A stretch of DNA of 64,000 nucleotides from Pseudomonadota bacterium (GCA_021847105.1 JAJZUT010000003.1:1-64000); one strand, 5' to 3'. Shown: positions 33,299 to 42,292, numbered from the stretch's first letter. Notes: generated by a model from the letters alone, not told the origin. Translations and numbers: made by a program.

Positions 33299-34633
33299 TC
33301 AGTACAACCAGCGATCGGCGCCGAGCCGCCCTGGCGGCGTAGTGCCCGCCGCGTGCCGATCGGAGGCGAGGCGCTGCCGTCGGCGTGCGCCGGGATCCTT
33401 CGCGCGACGGCGGTTCTGATCCGTGCCCGCATCGCCACTCCGCGCTTCCCGGGCATCGAGGCCCACGTGCGACTCGCTGGGGTCATTCGCTGCAATGATC
33501 TGGCGGATGGCCCGTTCAGCCTGGCCGTCGACCGAACGGAAGACATCCGTGGAGGCGTCCGGCCCGTTACTCGCCACTTCCGGCAGTCGCGGCGAGCGGT
33601 CGTGGTGCACGTCAACATACGCGCTCAATGACAGACCGATCTGCAGCGGATGCGCAGCGAGCTCGCGCGGATCAAGCGCGATGCGCACTGGCACGCGCTG
33701 CACGATCTTGATCCAGTTGCCCGTGGCGTTCTGCGGCGGCAGCAGTGAGAACGCCGAACCGGTGCCGGCCCCAAAGCCGATCACGCGGCCATGGAACACC
33801 ACTCCGCTGCCGTACAGATCCGACACGACGCGCACGGGCTGCCCGATGCGCATGTCGGCGAGCTGTGACTCCTTGAAGTTCGCGTCCACCCAGACCTGAT
33901 TGAGCGGCACGACGGACATCAAGGCCATACCCGGGGCGACATGTTCGCCCAGCTGCACGTTGCGCTTGGCGACGAATCCGGACACCGGCGCCGGCAGTTC
34001 CGTGCGGGCATAGGTGAGATAGGCCGCATGCACCGCCGCCGCCGCGGCCTGGACCGCAGGATTACTGGCAATCGTGGTGTGATCGACCCAAGCCCGGTTG
34101 GCGGCGAGACGCTGTTCAGCGGCTGCGAGCGCCGCCTGCGCGGCATGCACCGCGTCGAGCGCGTGCTGCAAATCCTCACCGGAGACCGCACCGGTGCGCG
34201 CCAGGCGTGCCCGGCGTTCGTAGTCGGACTGGGCCTGCGCCAGCGCCGTGCGCCGCACCTGCACGTCGGCGCGCAACTCGTCGCTCGTCGCAAAGAGATT
34301 ACGCACTCGGCGCACGGTGCTCGCCAGATTGGCCTCCGCCTTCTGCAGGGCAACCTGGGCATTGGCCTGGTCGAGCCGCACGAGCGGCTCGCCAGCTTTT
34401 ACGAATTGCGTGTTGTTGGCATCGATGGCCACCACGGTGCCCGAGATGCGGGGCGTGATTTCCACCACGTTACCGCTGACGTACGCGTCGTCCGTGTATT
34501 CGACAAACCGGGCATAGCTGTACCAGTAGATGCCGTAACCGATGCCGGCGAGAGCGACCACCGCGGATATCACCGTCAGCCACCGCGCCCTGGGCGTGCT
34601 CCAGAGCGAACTCGACTTATCTGAGGCACTCAT
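33299..34633 (-). CDS. EmrA-type membrane-fusion protein with extra C-terminal tail
   Basis: 444 residues. One N-terminal membrane helix (WLTVISAVVALAGIGYGIYWYS), then VEYTDDAYVSGNVVEITPRISGTVVAIDANNTQFVKAG, a long helical hairpin, and ELPAPVSGFVAKRNVQLGEHVAPG with VWVDANFKESQLADMRIGQPV, the EmrA/HlyD pattern. Family members end shortly after the segment TDVF...RAIRQIIAAND; here a further ~55 residues, rich in Arg, Asp and Ala, follow, unlike anything in the family that I know. GGAG lies 11 bases before the start, and a GC-rich dyad (GGGGC-N4-GCCCC) lies just upstream of it. Confidence 0.9.
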   Translation of the reverse strand: MSASDKSSSLWSTPRARWLTVISAVVALAGIGYGIYWYSYARFVEYTDDAYVSGNVVEITPRISGTVVAIDANNTQFVKAGEPLVRLDQANAQVALQKAEANLASTVRRVRNLFATSDELRADVQVRRTALAQAQSDYERRARLARTGAVSGEDLQHALDAVHAAQAALAAAEQRLAANRAWVDHTTIASNPAVQAAAAAVHAAYLTYARTELPAPVSGFVAKRNVQLGEHVAPGMALMSVVPLNQVWVDANFKESQLADMRIGQPVRVVSDLYGSGVVFHGRVIGFGAGTGSAFSLLPPQNATGNWIKIVQRVPVRIALDPRELAAHPLQIGLSLSAYVDVHHDRSPRLPEVASNGPDASTDVFRSVDGQAERAIRQIIAANDPSESHVGLDAREARSGDAGTDQNRRRAKDPGARRRQRLASDRHAAGTTPPGRLGADRWLY

Positions 34634-34690
34634 GATTTGTCATCTCCAGGGGCTGTGGCCCCAATCCTCGCTGACTGCCACGGCGATGTA

Positions 34691-34700
34691 TGCCTAGGCA
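34691..34700. promoter_or_regulatory. Candidate MarR operator before the efflux genes
   Basis: TGCCTAGGCA, a perfect 10-bp palindrome, 58 bases upstream of the emrA-like start. A near copy lies before the marR-like gene (35248-35256) and a degenerate one before the Old Yellow Enzyme gene (7207-7216). Confidence 0.55.
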
Positions 34701-34731
34701 AGTTTCAGCCCTGAATAAAGGTCTTCCGATC

Positions 34732-35199
34732 TCAGCCTGCGTTGTGCAGCATGCGGGTCAGGTACTCGCTCAGCTTCCGGGCATCCTCGGGTGCAAAGCC
34801 GCGCAGAAAGCGGTTCTGCACTCCGACCGAAACCGCGATCATCCGCGGATAGGCGGCCCGCCCTGCTTCGGTCGCCTCGAGATAGATCAGACGGCGGTCT
34901 TGCACACAGCGCATCCGGCGCACCAGTCCCTTCTTCTCCAGCCGATCGATCATCCGTGTCATTGCTCCCGCGTCGTAAGAAAGCTCCTTGCACAGGTCCG
35001 AGGCGGACTTCTTACTCCCGTTGCCCACCAGCCTGACCAGCACCACGAACTGCGCTGCAGTCACCCCCAGCGAGGACAGGTGAGGATCTGCTGCCAGCTC
35101 CCGGTCCAGCGCGGCGAGCATCTCGACCCGGACACGGGTCATCAGGTACCCGATACTCTGACTGGGTTCGTAATTGCGGACCTCGTAAATGTTCGCCAA
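34732..35199 (-). CDS. MarR-family transcriptional regulator
   Basis: 155 residues. Winged helix-turn-helix of the MarR family: LGVTAAQFVVLVRLVGNG, SASDLCKELSYDAGAMTRMIDRLEKKGLVRR, then the wing DRRLIYLEATEAG, flanked by dimerisation helices. The gene is followed on the same strand by the adaptor and pump genes, with 98 bases between stop and the adaptor start. MarR proteins of this arrangement (as EmrR) repress the pump until a phenolic or lipophilic ligand binds. Palindromes before its own gene and before the pump support autoregulation. Confidence 0.9.
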   Translation of the reverse strand: MANIYEVRNYEPSQSIGYLMTRVRVEMLAALDRELAADPHLSSLGVTAAQFVVLVRLVGNGSKKSASDLCKELSYDAGAMTRMIDRLEKKGLVRRMRCVQDRRLIYLEATEAGRAAYPRMIAVSVGVQNRFLRGFAPEDARKLSEYLTRMLHNAG

Positions 35200-35227
35200 G
35201 GCGGGCCTCCGCGGATATCCCTCATAA

Positions 35228-35256
35228 GAGATATCTCAACATATATCTGCCTAGGC
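35228..35256. promoter_or_regulatory. Candidate operator before the marR-like gene
   Basis: GAGATATCTC (35228-35237) is a perfect palindrome and TGCCTAGGC (35248-35256) copies nine bases of the palindrome before the efflux genes. Both lie 29-57 bases upstream of the regulator start, in an A/T-rich promoter-like stretch. Confidence 0.5.
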
Positions 35257-35404
35257 CGTCATTGTATGGGCAGAGGCTGCCATTTGCAATATTCGCCGAG
35301 AGGCTCCTCAACCGTAGGCTCGGCTGTAAAAGATCTGCGATGGGTGCGTCCCGAAATTGTCATGCCGGCGCGAGAACATAGGCGCGAACCTTGGAGCAGG
35401 ACCT

Positions 35405-35644
35405 ATGAATTTCGAAGTGCATAGCCGTTGGAAGGCGGCCCTTTCGGCCGCCGCACACCATACCCTCACCGCACGCTGGCACAGCGCAACCCACGCGCTG
35501 CGCCTCGCGGAGCTTCAGTACCGGGAGTTGTACTCGGCCGATGAGGTCGACATTCAGGCGCTACGCAAGGCGGCGCAGCGGATTCACGATCTGAAACAGC
35601 TGCGCACGGTGCTCGCCGGCGAACTCGGCGGCAAGCCGGCCTGA
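35405..35644 (+). CDS. Small hypothetical protein
   Basis: 79 residues from the ATG at 35405, preceded by GGAGCAGG at a suitable distance. Sequence begins MNFEVHSRWKAALSAA and is mostly helical with a heptad-like stretch (ADEVDIQALRKAAQRIHDLKQLRTVL), so a small coiled-coil protein is plausible. No membrane segment and no recognised family. It converges on the gamma-glutamyltransferase gene and ends in a strong hairpin. Confidence 0.5.
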   Translation: MNFEVHSRWKAALSAAAHHTLTARWHSATHALRLAELQYRELYSADEVDIQALRKAAQRIHDLKQLRTVLAGELGGKPA

Positions 35645-35658
35645 ACGGCCGGCCTGCC
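35630..35658. terminator. Bidirectional hairpin between convergent genes
   Basis: GCCGGCC (35635-35641), loop TGAAC and GGCCGGC (35647-35653), extended beyond one mismatch by GGCA/TGCC. It overlaps the stop of the small gene and lies 7 bases from the end of the convergent gene. No T-run follows on either strand. Confidence 0.5.
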
Positions 35659-35665
35659 GCTGCAC

Positions 35666-37450
35666 TCAGTAGCCCGCAGCCAGCCCCGAGGGTCGCCGCC
35701 GGTCATTGGCGCCCTCCAGCATGTGGGTCAGCGGATTGACCACGATCGCCTCATCTGCGCCCCAGGACTTCACGATCTTGAAGCGATAGCCCATCGCGCG
35801 TAGCCGCTGCTCGACGCTCGGACTCATCAGGCCCGGCTCGGCAAAGATCACATCCGGATACCACTGCTGGTGCACACGCGGCGCATTCACGGCTTGCTGC
35901 ACGTTCATGCCGAAATCGGCGACGTTGAGGAAGCTCTCGAGCGTCGTCGAGATGATCGTCGAGCCGCCCGGACTGCCGGTCACCATGAACAGTCGCTTGC
36001 CCCGCAGCACGATCGTCGGGGCCATCGAGCTCAGCGGCCGCTTGCCCGGCTCGATTTGATTGGCCTTGCCCTGCACCAGACCGAAAGAGTTCGGCACGCC
36101 CGGTTTCGAAGTGAAATCATCCATCTCGTTGTTGAGGAAGAACCCGGTGTCTCCCGCCATCTGCCCGAGCCCAAACAGATAGTTGATGGTGTAGGTCACT
36201 CCGACCGCATTGCCATGCCGATCGACGATGGAGAAATCGGTGGTATCCGTGCCCTCATAAGGCCCAAGGCTGCCCTTGATCTGCACCGAGGGCGTCGCCG
36301 CATCCGGACGAATGCTCGCGCGCAGCTTCGCGGCATGCGACGCCGACAACAGCTGTGCGATGGGGTTGTGCACAAAAGCCGGATCACCGAGATACGTATT
36401 GCGATCGGCGAACGCGCGCCGCTCGGCTTCCGCGAGATAGTGCAGGCTCGCGACCGAACCGTAGCCCCACTTTGAGAATGGATAGGGCTTGATGATCTGC
36501 AGGATCTCGCAAATCGTGACGCCACCCGAACTCGGTGGCGGGTCCGACATGATGGTGTAGCCGTGGTAGCGACACTCGACCGGGCGCGCCCACTGCACGG
36601 TGTAATCAGCGAAGTCCCGCATCGACAGGATGCCGTGGTGAGCGCGGCTGGCTGCGACGATCGCACGGGCAATAGGCCCTCGGTAGAACGCCCGGCTGCC
36701 CTCGCGAGCAATGAGCTCGAGGGTGTGCGCGAGCTGCGGCTGACGCAGTCGCTCGCCGGCCACATACGGCTTGCCATGGTTAAGGAAGATCGCCGCCACA
36801 TTCTTGTGCTTGGCGAAATCCTTCGCGCGCGTATTGAGAATGTTGACATCGCCCTGTTCGAGCACATACCCGTCGCGTGCCAGGCGGATCGCCGGCGCCA
36901 TCACCTGCGCGCGGCTCATCGTGCCATACTTGCGCAGCGCCGTATCCAGGCCGAGCACCGTGCCCGGAACCCCAACGGCGAGATAAGTCTGGGTGCTCAG
37001 ACCCGGCACCACCTGCCCGGCGGCGTTCTGATACAACGTCGGGGTAGCCTTAAGCGGCGCCTTTTCGCGAAAGTCCAGAAACAGCGTGCGGCCACTGGCA
37101 AGGTGAATCATCATGAACCCGCCACCGCCGATGTTACCGCAGCACGGGTGCACAACGGCGAGTGCATAGCCGACGGCGACCGCGGCATCGATTGCGTTGC
37201 CTCCCTCCTTGAGAATCTGCAAGCCAACCTCGGTGGCCAGATGCTGCGCAGTCACCACCATCGCGTGCCGCGCCAGCACCGGGCGATCGTGGGCAAGCGC
37301 TGCCACGGTCGTCGGTGGTGCGCTTGAGTCCAGCGCCTGGGTGGGAATGACGGAGTGCGCGACGGCGGCGCCGGCAGCATGCGCTGCCGGCAGCACCGCA
37401 AGAGCCGCCGCAACCGTCCAAGCCAGATGAGCCTTGGGCATCGGTTTCAA
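35666..37450 (-). CDS. ggt: Gamma-glutamyltransferase, periplasmic
   Basis: 594 residues, full length. A signal peptide (LAWTVAAALAVLPAAHAAGA) directs it to the periplasm. The large-subunit region has VTAQHLATEVGLQILKEGGNAIDAAVAVGYALAVVHPCCGNIGGGGFMMIH. Self-cleavage should occur before the nucleophilic Thr in GTDTTDFSIVDRHGNAVGVTYT, and the glycine-rich oxyanion region reads TGSPGGSTII. The family usually has TTH at the nucleophile; TTD also occurs. It hydrolyses gamma-glutamyl compounds such as glutathione and can transfer the glutamyl group. It lies 48 bases after the STN-type receptor on the same strand and probably belongs to the operon sigma-FecR-receptor-ggt. Confidence 0.93.
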   Translation of the reverse strand: MKPMPKAHLAWTVAAALAVLPAAHAAGAAVAHSVIPTQALDSSAPPTTVAALAHDRPVLARHAMVVTAQHLATEVGLQILKEGGNAIDAAVAVGYALAVVHPCCGNIGGGGFMMIHLASGRTLFLDFREKAPLKATPTLYQNAAGQVVPGLSTQTYLAVGVPGTVLGLDTALRKYGTMSRAQVMAPAIRLARDGYVLEQGDVNILNTRAKDFAKHKNVAAIFLNHGKPYVAGERLRQPQLAHTLELIAREGSRAFYRGPIARAIVAASRAHHGILSMRDFADYTVQWARPVECRYHGYTIMSDPPPSSGGVTICEILQIIKPYPFSKWGYGSVASLHYLAEAERRAFADRNTYLGDPAFVHNPIAQLLSASHAAKLRASIRPDAATPSVQIKGSLGPYEGTDTTDFSIVDRHGNAVGVTYTINYLFGLGQMAGDTGFFLNNEMDDFTSKPGVPNSFGLVQGKANQIEPGKRPLSSMAPTIVLRGKRLFMVTGSPGGSTIISTTLESFLNVADFGMNVQQAVNAPRVHQQWYPDVIFAEPGLMSPSVEQRLRAMGYRFKIVKSWGADEAIVVNPLTHMLEGANDRRRPSGLAAGY

Positions 37451-37498
37451 CCTATCGGTTCGTTGACCAGGGTACAGTCTTGCAGATCAGGGCCTCCG

Positions 37499-40267
37499 CT
37501 ACCAGTGATAACCCACGGTGCCGTAGTAGTACGCGCCGCTCAGGCCAAAAGGTGAGGAGCCCGGATAGGGAAAAATCCCGAAGAAGTTATTGAGACTGTC
37601 GTTCTGCTGGGGATAGGTATTGCCGACATTGTTGCCGCCCGCCGTCAGCAACCACCCGGACCAGTGATACGACAGACTGGCATCGAGTATGTAGCGCGCC
37701 GCGAAGGTCTGGTTGTATTTCGGACCATTGGTGCTGAGACTGCTCCAGGTGCCGTAGCGCGTCAGCTGACCGTGCACGGTCCAGCGGCCGACGTTCCAGT
37801 CGGCCATGACGAGCGCCTTGGTCTGCGGCGCGCCCACCGTCAGAAATCCCACCTCCTGCTGATTGACGATCGGCAGAACCAGTCCGTGCAAGCCATCCTG
37901 GGCGGGATTGGGCGCTATGCCCGTAATCTCCGTCTTGTTGTAATTGACCTCGGCGCTGAGCAGCAGTTGGGAATGCGGCAGTGCCACACTGTAGTGCCCG
38001 ACAAAATCAACGCCATCGGTGCGCGTGCTGACGCCGTTATAGAAGAAGGCGCCACCATCCACGAACGGGATGCCAACGGAAGTGAGGTAGCTGCTCACCG
38101 CCGAGCCAATGAGGTTGCCGCTGAGCACGATGCGGTGGGCGATCTTGATGTCATACGCATCGAGGGTCATGTACAGGCCGTCACGCGGCGTGAACACGAA
38201 ACCAAGCGAGTAGCTGTGCGACTTCTCGGCCCGCAGCGGCTGCGCACCGAGCGCGATCGCGGCAGGATTGCTCACCGGAAACTGGCGGATCGTGTAGGGG
38301 ACATTGTTAATGAACAGGAGTGATGTGCTCGAGTAGTACTCCTGCTGCAGAGTCGGGGCAACGAAGCCGGAAGAGGCCGTACCGCGCATCGCCACCGCGT
38401 GATTGAACGCGTAGCGGCCCGACAGATCGTAGACCGTTGCGCCACCGAAGTCGCTGTACTGCGTCCGGCGCACCGCAAACTCCGTCGAGAGGCGCTTGGT
38501 CCAGCTCCCCTCCAGATCGAGATAAGCCGCCCGAGTGTTCCGTGAATGCGAACCGGCATCCTCGGGCGTGTAGCCTGGGAAAACCTGAGCCCCAGCGCCG
38601 GCATAGGCGGCCGGTTCGCCGGCGTACACGGAGAACTGGTCATAGCCGTAGTTCACGCCCCACGCCACCAGCAGCCCGCGCTTCATCCAGCCTGGACTGA
38701 AGATCCGTTTGAAGTCCGCGTTCACCATGCTCTGACGGATCTTGTTCATGCCGATGTAGAAGTTCGTCGGCGAGGCGCTGCCAAGGGAGTAGTTGAACGT
38801 ATCGGCCGTGTTGAGCTTCCAGCTGTTGCCGCCGGTATCGGCACTGAAGTCGTAGCGCCAGCCGAACAGTTGGCCACGCACGCCCAGCACTTCCTGATCG
38901 TCGAACAGCGTGCTCGCCTCGATCGGCAGGAAGCCCTTCGGGTAAACCGTCACCGCCGCGGGCTGGCTGTTCTTGTACTGCGAGAGGGAGCGGAAGAATC
39001 CGCCCGCCCAGACGTCGCGATGATTCAGTATGGTGAAGCCGTAGAGTTCGGCCGCAGGGCTGAATTTGTACTGCATGTTGATCGAGCCCTGCAGCGAGTG
39101 CAGGTCCGGCGCCCCGTAGTGGGTGGTGATGTTTCCGTAACTCGGATCAGCCGGAAAACGTCGATCAGGGTTTGTTCGGTTAGTGCCGCCCTGCCGGGTG
39201 CCATCGAAGCTCACGCGCACCCAGCCCTTGCTGCCGAGCGCGAGGCCCTCGTCCGCCCCCCCGGTCACCGTGCGGCCATCGCCTCTGACGTACTGTCCCG
39301 CCGTGAGCTCCGCGGTGCCACCCGAGCCCCCGCCCTTGAGAATGATATTGATGACGCCGGCGATCGCCCCCGATCCATACTGGGAGGCTGCGCCGTCACG
39401 CAGAATCTCAATATGATCGATCGCATTGATCGGAATGGCTGCCAGATCGACCGGCGAGGACCCCCGACCGAATTCCCCGTCGACATTCGTGATCGCGGTG
39501 GTGTGCACGCGCTTGCCGTTGATGAGCACCAGCGTCTCATTGGGCGACAGCCCACGCAATTGCGCCGGCTCGGAGGCGTCCGTTGCATCGGTGATCGAGG
39601 ACTGCGGATAGTTGAACGACGGAAGCAAGACACTCAGGGCGGACGCCAGATTTGATGCCCCGGTGGCCACCAGATTGGCCGGCGTCACCACATCGATCGG
39701 CGAGAGCGACGTCGCCTCCGTCATGCCGACCGAGCGGGTTCCCGTAACGATCACTGTGTGCAAAGCCGAATTGCCCCGCGGGGCAGACAGGAGAGATTGC
39801 GCGGGCGGCGGAGCGGAGCCGGCGGCCGCCGGTGGGGGATCGGCGGGCGGGTCGACGGGCGCATGGGCCACGGGAACTGCCGTGGTGTATGACGCGGCCA
39901 GCAGCCGCGGCGGGTCAGATTTCACCTCGCGCGTATCGCCGGTCGGGAGTGTGTCGCGGCGGATTTCGATCACGTTCGCCGCCAGCCGGCGATAAACCAA
40001 GTGTGTCCCGGCGAGCATGCGGCGCAGCGCCGCGTCGACCGTCACCTCGCCCTGCATCGCGGGAGCCTGGCGCCCGGCAGCGAGTCTGGAGAAGAAGATG
40101 ATCTCGGTCCCGCTCTGCCGAGCGAGTTCCTGCAGCGCCGCCGCAAGCGGCTGGCGACTGATCGCCACGTTGAACGTTCGCCTCGCGCCGGCCGCGACCC
40201 CCGGCACATTCACGATCAGGCACAACAACGCAGCGAGCATCGCAATCTTTGAGCAGCGGCGACCCAT
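37499..40267 (-). CDS. TonB-dependent receptor with STN signalling domain (transducer)
   Basis: 922 residues. Signal peptide (AMLAALLCLIVNVPGVAAGA), then a secretin/TonB short N-terminal domain (FNVAISRQPLAAALQELARQSGTEIIF ... VDAALRRMLAGTHLVYRR, ~30-105) that in FecA-type transducers contacts FecR. A Pro/Ala-rich linker leads to the plug (VIVTGTRSVGMTEATSLSPIDVV, LRGLSPNETLVLINGKRVHT, IEILRDGAASQYGSGAIAGVINIIL) and the barrel, ending in aromatic GAYYYGTVGYHW. The plug type is that of the large receptor group used for peptides, glycans and siderophores in proteobacteria. FecR and sigma genes directly upstream make it the sensor of a cell-surface signalling system; the ligand is unknown, but the adjacent gamma-glutamyltransferase hints at peptide-like ligands. 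Confidence 0.92.
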   Translation of the reverse strand: MGRRCSKIAMLAALLCLIVNVPGVAAGARRTFNVAISRQPLAAALQELARQSGTEIIFFSRLAAGRQAPAMQGEVTVDAALRRMLAGTHLVYRRLAANVIEIRRDTLPTGDTREVKSDPPRLLAASYTTAVPVAHAPVDPPADPPPAAAGSAPPPAQSLLSAPRGNSALHTVIVTGTRSVGMTEATSLSPIDVVTPANLVATGASNLASALSVLLPSFNYPQSSITDATDASEPAQLRGLSPNETLVLINGKRVHTTAITNVDGEFGRGSSPVDLAAIPINAIDHIEILRDGAASQYGSGAIAGVINIILKGGGSGGTAELTAGQYVRGDGRTVTGGADEGLALGSKGWVRVSFDGTRQGGTNRTNPDRRFPADPSYGNITTHYGAPDLHSLQGSINMQYKFSPAAELYGFTILNHRDVWAGGFFRSLSQYKNSQPAAVTVYPKGFLPIEASTLFDDQEVLGVRGQLFGWRYDFSADTGGNSWKLNTADTFNYSLGSASPTNFYIGMNKIRQSMVNADFKRIFSPGWMKRGLLVAWGVNYGYDQFSVYAGEPAAYAGAGAQVFPGYTPEDAGSHSRNTRAAYLDLEGSWTKRLSTEFAVRRTQYSDFGGATVYDLSGRYAFNHAVAMRGTASSGFVAPTLQQEYYSSTSLLFINNVPYTIRQFPVSNPAAIALGAQPLRAEKSHSYSLGFVFTPRDGLYMTLDAYDIKIAHRIVLSGNLIGSAVSSYLTSVGIPFVDGGAFFYNGVSTRTDGVDFVGHYSVALPHSQLLLSAEVNYNKTEITGIAPNPAQDGLHGLVLPIVNQQEVGFLTVGAPQTKALVMADWNVGRWTVHGQLTRYGTWSSLSTNGPKYNQTFAARYILDASLSYHWSGWLLTAGGNNVGNTYPQQNDSLNNFFGIFPYPGSSPFGLSGAYYYGTVGYHW

Positions 40268-40383
40268 AGAACCTCCCCCATTGACGACTTGGCGACGTGC
40301 AGTGACGCTCTTTGAATCAGGTAGAGCGTCGGCCGTGGCGTTTGGCCCCCTCCCGCGGACAAAAATACCTGTACGTGGCCCGC

Positions 40384-41595
40384 TCAGGGCTGAGAGCGAC
40401 TCATCCGGAGTTGAACATCCTTCACGTGCGAGGGACGCTTACGCTCGAGCGTCACGACGCTCTGCCCGGCCCGATTGCGCTGCACCACCGCGCCGGGCAC
40501 GTCGGTGAGAAATCTCAGCAGCGAGCCCGGATCGTCGAGTTCGATGACACCGGTGACTTTGCGCGCGCGCAGCGCGGCGCTGGCGATCACGATGCGTGTG
40601 CTGCCGGCCCGATCGAGTTCATCCACGACCTCCCCGAGTGGGCGCGCCTCGAACACCAGTTGCCGGTGAGTCCAGGCGGTGGTCGCCGCTAGGTGCCTGA
40701 CCGCACGCGGCGCGCTCAGGCCCTGCGGAGTGATCAGCACCTCCTGCGCCACACCGAGAATGAGCGCACCGGCGGGGGCCGGAAAGCGCTCGAGTCGCAG
40801 CGGCGCGCGCAGCGCCCCGATGTGTGCGGGCACGGACCACGCCGGGCGCGTCGGCAGATCTGCTTGTGCAGCGCTCATCACCGCCACTCGACCCTGCAAG
40901 ACGGTCACCGCCGCATAATGAGCGAGTAGATCGACGTTGAACTCGGTGCCAATCGCCCGCACCACGTGGCCATCCGCATACACGTCGAACGGCCGCTGCG
41001 GATCGTGACTGACCTGAAAGAGCGCCTCGCCCCGCAGCAGGTGAATCACACGCCGGTGCTTGCGCAGATCCACCTCGACGGTCGCCGCGGAATTGAGCGT
41101 CACGCGCGAGCCATCGGCGAGCAGAATCGAGCGCTGCTCACCGCGACGCGTGTGATAGACCTGCACCCCGCCGGACAGAGACAGCCAGCACACCAGAGCG
41201 ACGGCGCCGAGTGCCGTCGCGGCCGCGGCAAGGCGCACCAGGCTTGCGGGGCGCCTGCGCCAGGCACCACGCCCGCCGGGGCGGACGGACGTCCCCCGCA
41301 GCATCGCGCCGCCGGGAGGACGAACCAGCGCCGCCGGTTCGACCGACGCCCTCGCGGCGCAGACCAGCGTCTCGATGGGCGTGTCCGGCCAGTGCACGGT
41401 ATCGGCCCGCAATATCCGCATCAGACGCTCGACCTCGAGGTAGGCCTCGATCCGTTCCGGCGAGCGCACCACCCAGGCCAGAAATTCGCGCCGATCGGCA
41501 GCCGTGGCGTCCTCGCCGTGCAACAACGTCCACCACTGGGCCGCCTCCTCGCCACAGTACCTGCCGGCCGCCACGGGATGCCTGGGGTCACTCAT
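40384..41595 (-). CDS. FecR-family anti-sigma/signal-transfer protein
   Basis: 403 residues from the ATG at 41595, which overlaps the sigma gene stop. The cytoplasmic N-terminus contains the DUF4880-type motif (EEAAQWWTLLHGEDATAADRREFLAWV) that binds sigma; one membrane helix follows (~110-132, LAAAATALGAVALVCWLSL), then the FecR periplasmic domain (YHTRRGEQRSILLADGSRVTLNSAATVEVDL, RGEALFQVSHDPQRPFDV, AIGTEFNV) and a C-terminal STN-like part (LVFEARPLGEVVDELDRAGSTRIVIASAALRARKVTGVIELDD). It passes the signal from the STN domain of the receptor encoded 116 bases downstream to the sigma factor. Confidence 0.92.
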   Translation of the reverse strand: MSDPRHPVAAGRYCGEEAAQWWTLLHGEDATAADRREFLAWVVRSPERIEAYLEVERLMRILRADTVHWPDTPIETLVCAARASVEPAALVRPPGGAMLRGTSVRPGGRGAWRRRPASLVRLAAAATALGAVALVCWLSLSGGVQVYHTRRGEQRSILLADGSRVTLNSAATVEVDLRKHRRVIHLLRGEALFQVSHDPQRPFDVYADGHVVRAIGTEFNVDLLAHYAAVTVLQGRVAVMSAAQADLPTRPAWSVPAHIGALRAPLRLERFPAPAGALILGVAQEVLITPQGLSAPRAVRHLAATTAWTHRQLVFEARPLGEVVDELDRAGSTRIVIASAALRARKVTGVIELDDPGSLLRFLTDVPGAVVQRNRAGQSVVTLERKRPSHVKDVQLRMSRSQP

Positions 41596-42079
41596 CGAGC
41601 ACGCCACGCAATTGTTCGTAGCCGCGAGCCAGATAGCGCCGCACCTGACGCAGCGTCAGACCGAGTTCCTGAGCGATCTGCTTATACGAGTGCTCATCCC
41701 GAAGGCGTAAGAGCACTGCCGCGCGCATCATCGGTGACATCCGCTCTAGCGTCTGATTCAACCGCTGCTCGGACAGCTTGGCCTCGACGGTGAGTTCCGG
41801 TAGGCATTCATCAACCGGGACATCGCTATCCTCCGCGCCAAGGGCCTCCATCGGCGGGTACTCGCGCCGCCATTCGGCCACGACATGTCCGGCGACGCGC
41901 AGCAGGTAGGCCTGGGGATTGCGCACCTGCAGCAGATCCGGGGCACGCAGCAGCCGCAGGTAGATCTCCTGGGCCAGATCTTCTACCTCGACCGTCGAGC
42001 GCACGCGGCGCCCGAGAAACTGCAGCAGGCTGCGGTTCCATCGCCGGCGCCACCCCACCAGCACGGTCGCGTTCGTCAT
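41588..42079 (-). CDS. FecI-like ECF sigma factor
   Basis: 163 residues from the ATG at 42079, the normal length for the group. Region 2: FLGRRVRSTVEVEDLAQEIYLRLLRAPDLLQVRNPQAYLLRVAGHVVAEWRR; region 4: LERMSPMMRAAVLLRLRDEHSYKQIAQELGLTLRQVRRYLARGYEQL. It directs transcription of the receptor operon when FecR signals. The ribosome-binding position is taken up by a run of 11 G on the coding strand that ends 11 bases before the ATG, so expression could change if the run changes length. Its stop overlaps fecR by 8 bases. Confidence 0.9.
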   Translation of the reverse strand: MTNATVLVGWRRRWNRSLLQFLGRRVRSTVEVEDLAQEIYLRLLRAPDLLQVRNPQAYLLRVAGHVVAEWRREYPPMEALGAEDSDVPVDECLPELTVEAKLSEQRLNQTLERMSPMMRAAVLLRLRDEHSYKQIAQELGLTLRQVRRYLARGYEQLRGVLDE

Positions 42080-42090
42080 GACTGTTCGGT

Positions 42091-42101
42091 CCCCCCCCCC
42101 C
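42091..42101. repeat. 11-base C/G homopolymer in the leader of the sigma factor gene
   Basis: Eleven C on the plus strand (G in the sigma mRNA), 11 bases upstream of the sigma ATG. A second run of eight C lies at 42148-42155. The first is where a Shine-Dalgarno sequence should be, and no other purine-rich site is near the start. Confidence 0.85.
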
Positions 42102-42292
42102 GCATGGCCGTTCTTCAGAGTATATAGAGCATCCAGCGCGACTTTTGCCCCCCCCTGGCACTCATCGGCAGCGCGCTCTGCCGGCATCCGGGCGAGACAG
42201 AGCACCCGTGGCGAATGCTCCGCACGAGATGTCAGCGCCCGGGGGAGCCGCTAGACTGCACGCAAGCAACCGCGTCTTCCCTGGGGTCAAGC

